Positions 61,726 through 64,000 of a DNA stretch of 64,000 nucleotides are shown here, one piece after another; position 1 is the stretch's first letter, and every line of letters starts with the position of its first letter. This DNA is from Adineta vaga. Taxonomy: Eukaryota; Rotifera. Location of the stretch: assembly GCA_021613535.1 (NCBI GenBank), contig CP075496.1:5518001-5582000 (forward strand), written 5' to 3'. The position numbers were made by a program, and so were the translations under genes. The notes under the pieces are model-generated. The model ran no database searches. It was not told the DNA's origin and saw nothing but the letters and a program-made list of their open reading frames with translations.

Positions 61726-64000
61726 TTAATCCTTTCTAGGTTTGAAAGCTGGTTCACATAAATCCAGACAAATATAACATTCTTCAATGTTATATTTTTC
61801 AACCCATGACGCCTTTAGATCTTTCTTTGATCGTGTACGTGGTGTTGGCCGTTTTCTGATTAGTCTTATTTTCTTTTTTATGGGCACTGATGATTTCGCC
61901 AGTGGAATCGGTGACTTATCAGATATTGAATCATCTTCTCGTTGATTTCGGCTCTTTTTATTTTTCTTATCATTTTGTTCACATCTGATTCTGATGGATG
62001 GCCTTGGAGTTCGTAGTTTTTTATCATCTGTAACATGTTTGTCTTCTTTAGATCCATTATCATTATCATGATCATTATCTTTGTGATTAGATTTCTCATC
62101 GATTGTTACCGTTGCCGTCGCCGTCGGTTACCATCGTCGATTGGATTTGAGCCGGTTTTATTTGTTCATCATCTCTCGAAAGTCGTATACGTTTCGAAGG
62201 GCTTTCCAAAATAGGAAGATCTTGTTTTTCATCTTGTAATTTCAGCTCCAAAGGTCGTTTTTCATCTTTATAAACTTCAGTTGAAGAAGTTTCTTCAATT
62301 TTTTCACTGCTATCTTCTACTTTATCCGATGTACTTGCCTTCAAATTTCTGTCTGACAATGGTGAAAGTATTTCTGGTAAAACAATCGCTTCTCCAACAT
62401 CTAGGAAGAAACAAATAGCCACCGTAATTTCTCTCCTCCTATTAGCACTTATTCATTGTTTACTTACCATGAATTAAGGATCGCATGCCTTGTTCAATAT
62501 AATTCCAATGTTTTTCAACATCCTTAATATCAATTAAACGTGTAAATTTCATTGATTGTTGATTCTGTGGTCGAAATCGATTAATATTCTTTGAGCGTAA
62601 TAAACGAAGCATTTGGATTTCAAGTTTTTCGATAATCGACGAATTTGGATATAGCATATTGCATAATGCTCTCACAGAAATACATTCACGTTGAGCATTT
62701 GATCCAAGTCCAGAACATGTATATGTTGTCATTGTATGACCATGAAATGTGATTGTTTTCTGATAACGATTCGATGAACTTGATGCAGAGGAAGAGGAGC
62801 CTCCTGTTAATGGCAATTGTGATGGTGGATGTATAAAAATATTATTATTATTATTTGTTGTTGTTGTTGTTATCGTCGGTGTTGTTTGCGATGAAGCTGG
62901 TACTGGCGATGGAGGAGATGGTGGAGGCGTCGATTCAGCAAACTAAATGCGATTTTTAATGTTATAAATACCAAATAAAATTTTATCTTACGGTATTGGT
63001 TGCTGCCGATGATTCTGATTGTGGTGGTTGTGCTTGTGATGATGTTGGTCTATTATCTAAATACAAAAAGATTTATTTTTGAAAATTTATGGTCAACTTT
63101 ATACCTTGATGTTGATAGTTAAGTACATTTAATGGAAATTTATCATTAAATAAAAGTATCAAATCAACATTATATTCTTTTTGTACAGATTCAATATCAA
63201 TTAATTTTGCATTACGTAGATTAATTGACATATTACTAAAAAAAAGAATCAATTGTAGAAATTCAAGTTCTGATGTTGTCGGTATTGTTAATGTGGCAGT
63301 TGATAAACATTGAGATGATAGTATAAAATTTTTTAATAAATTATTTCCAATAAATGGTACTGTTTGTTCATGTAATGTTGTTATGTTACGTAGACGACAA
63401 ATTCCACCATTGATTTGAACTATTGATAACCAATCTTTACAAATTGAAAGTTTTGGTTCATTTAAAGGTAATTCCTTTGCGAAAAGTATATTAGCTGAAC
63501 AATGATGATAAAATGTTATTAGATCAATAAGTTTTGTATCAATAGAGAATGGTCTGATATTTTGTTTTAAACAAAGTTCATTGATGAGTTCAATTTCTTG
63601 GGGTGTAACAAGTGTTTGTTCGAATGGAAATAATGGCTCTTTTGATTCATTTGTGTTATGTTCATTTGTTGGAATTTTGAGCAAGTCATAAAATGTTAGA
63701 AGACTAACAGGTATTTTATATAAATGATGTTCGGACGTATTAGATGAGACATAAGGTGTGTAAAGTTTGTTTATTTGTAACCAACCAGAAGCAACACGAG
63801 TGGATTTAGTTACTGGTGATGAAGGACTTGCTGTTGACAATGCTACTTGTGCTTCTGATGTTGTTACAGATCGTTTACGAGTATGTGCTACAATAGGTAG
63901 TGAATTAGAAGATGATGAAGTCGTTGCGAGTACTGGTTTTGTAGGTATTAATGACTGAGAAGTACTAGTAGCGACTGGAGTGGTAACAGACTTGTTCGAC
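61726..64000 (-). CDS. Unrecognised large nuclear-type protein, 5' end beyond the window
   Basis: Partial: the frame is open to the right edge with no start. Exons read 63105-64000, 62992-63056, 62468-62942, 62132-62400 and 61726-62094. The first part is Ser/Thr-rich with a basic HTRKRS, then a folded region (WLQINKLYTPYV; LYKIPVSLLTFYDLLKI; DWLSIVQINGGICRLRNI; ELEFLQLILFFSNMSINLRN). After a Pro/Thr/Asn linker comes a second domain, ECISVRALCNMLYPNSSIIE with LEIQMLRLLRSKNINRF, which looks helical and possibly DNA- or protein-binding. Next is an acidic-basic tail with nuclear-localisation-like ESPSKRIRL and PIKKKIRLIRKRP, ending EECYICLDLCEPAFKPRKD. Joining the last two exons requires a 37-base GC-rich intron (62095-62131) or a frameshift. 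The make-up suggests a chromatin or transcription factor. I could not name the family. Confidence 0.7.

Noticed and set aside
61726-64000. ARID domain in the right-edge protein
   Set aside because: QINGGI and flanking hydrophobics loosely recall ARID, but the order of conserved residues does not fit.
1-64000. tRNA, snRNA, transposase, retroelement or integrase genes
   Set aside because: Scanning by eye found no T-loop GGTTCGA-type box B with a partner, no U1-like 5' end, no transposase or reverse-transcriptase motifs and no long terminal repeats; a covariance-model scan would be decisive.

Overview
This window is nuclear DNA of a small-genome animal, most likely a rotifer and probably a bdelloid. 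The base composition is strongly AT-rich. Nearly every gene is cut by short GT-AG introns, mostly about 45-110 bases, with a few of 0.5-1.3 kb. The gene set is metazoan: muscleblind, GABA-B receptor, BRSK/SAD kinase, ZYG11, a collagen-C1q protein and a GRASP. The rotifer assignment is inference from style; no species marker was seen. I saw no tRNA, rRNA, CRISPR array, transposase or integrase.

Layout. 82-2802 (+) is a SLC30A9-type zinc transporter and 3218-4054 (+) is the N-alpha-acetyltransferase NAA50. On the minus strand follow a single-pass C-type-lectin-like protein (4222-5415), a GABA-B receptor of the GABBR2 type (5938-10629), a collagen/C1q protein (12118-13110), an unrecognised one-TM protein (14547-15344) and the APC/C co-activator FZR1/CDH1 (17272-18918). 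A SERBP1/HABP4-family RGG protein (21673-23941, -) and a BRSK kinase (24776-28874, +) sit head to head across an 834-base shared promoter region holding a perfect 13-base inverted repeat. After about 3.3 kb without genes comes a 7-kb muscleblind gene (32211-39166, -), preceded upstream by 5.1 kb of simple-sequence-rich, gene-free DNA. Then, all on the minus strand: an MBOAT lysophospholipid acyltransferase (44308-47171), SNRPE (48055-48351), a ZYG11-family CUL2 receptor (48655-53007), a GORASP Golgi stacking protein (53395-55058), an unrecognised two-exon gene (55761-57526) and a large unrecognised nuclear-type protein running off the right edge (61726-64000).

The genes do not form a pathway or operon. 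Loose themes are RNA handling (muscleblind, SNRPE, SERBP1), protein turnover (FZR1, ZYG11) and membrane/Golgi biology (MBOAT, GORASP).

Most unusual points. (1) Muscleblind encodes a third tandem CCCH pair on phase-compatible 3' exons, and its last finger loses its histidine through an apparent one-base shift. (2) The GRASP protein ends in four HGHSHDH units. (3) The right-edge gene needs either a 37-base GC-rich intron or a frameshift to join two good coding stretches. (4) A 39-base in-frame muscleblind microexon lies just before zinc-finger pair 2. (5) FZR1 ends in Met-Arg rather than Ile-Arg.
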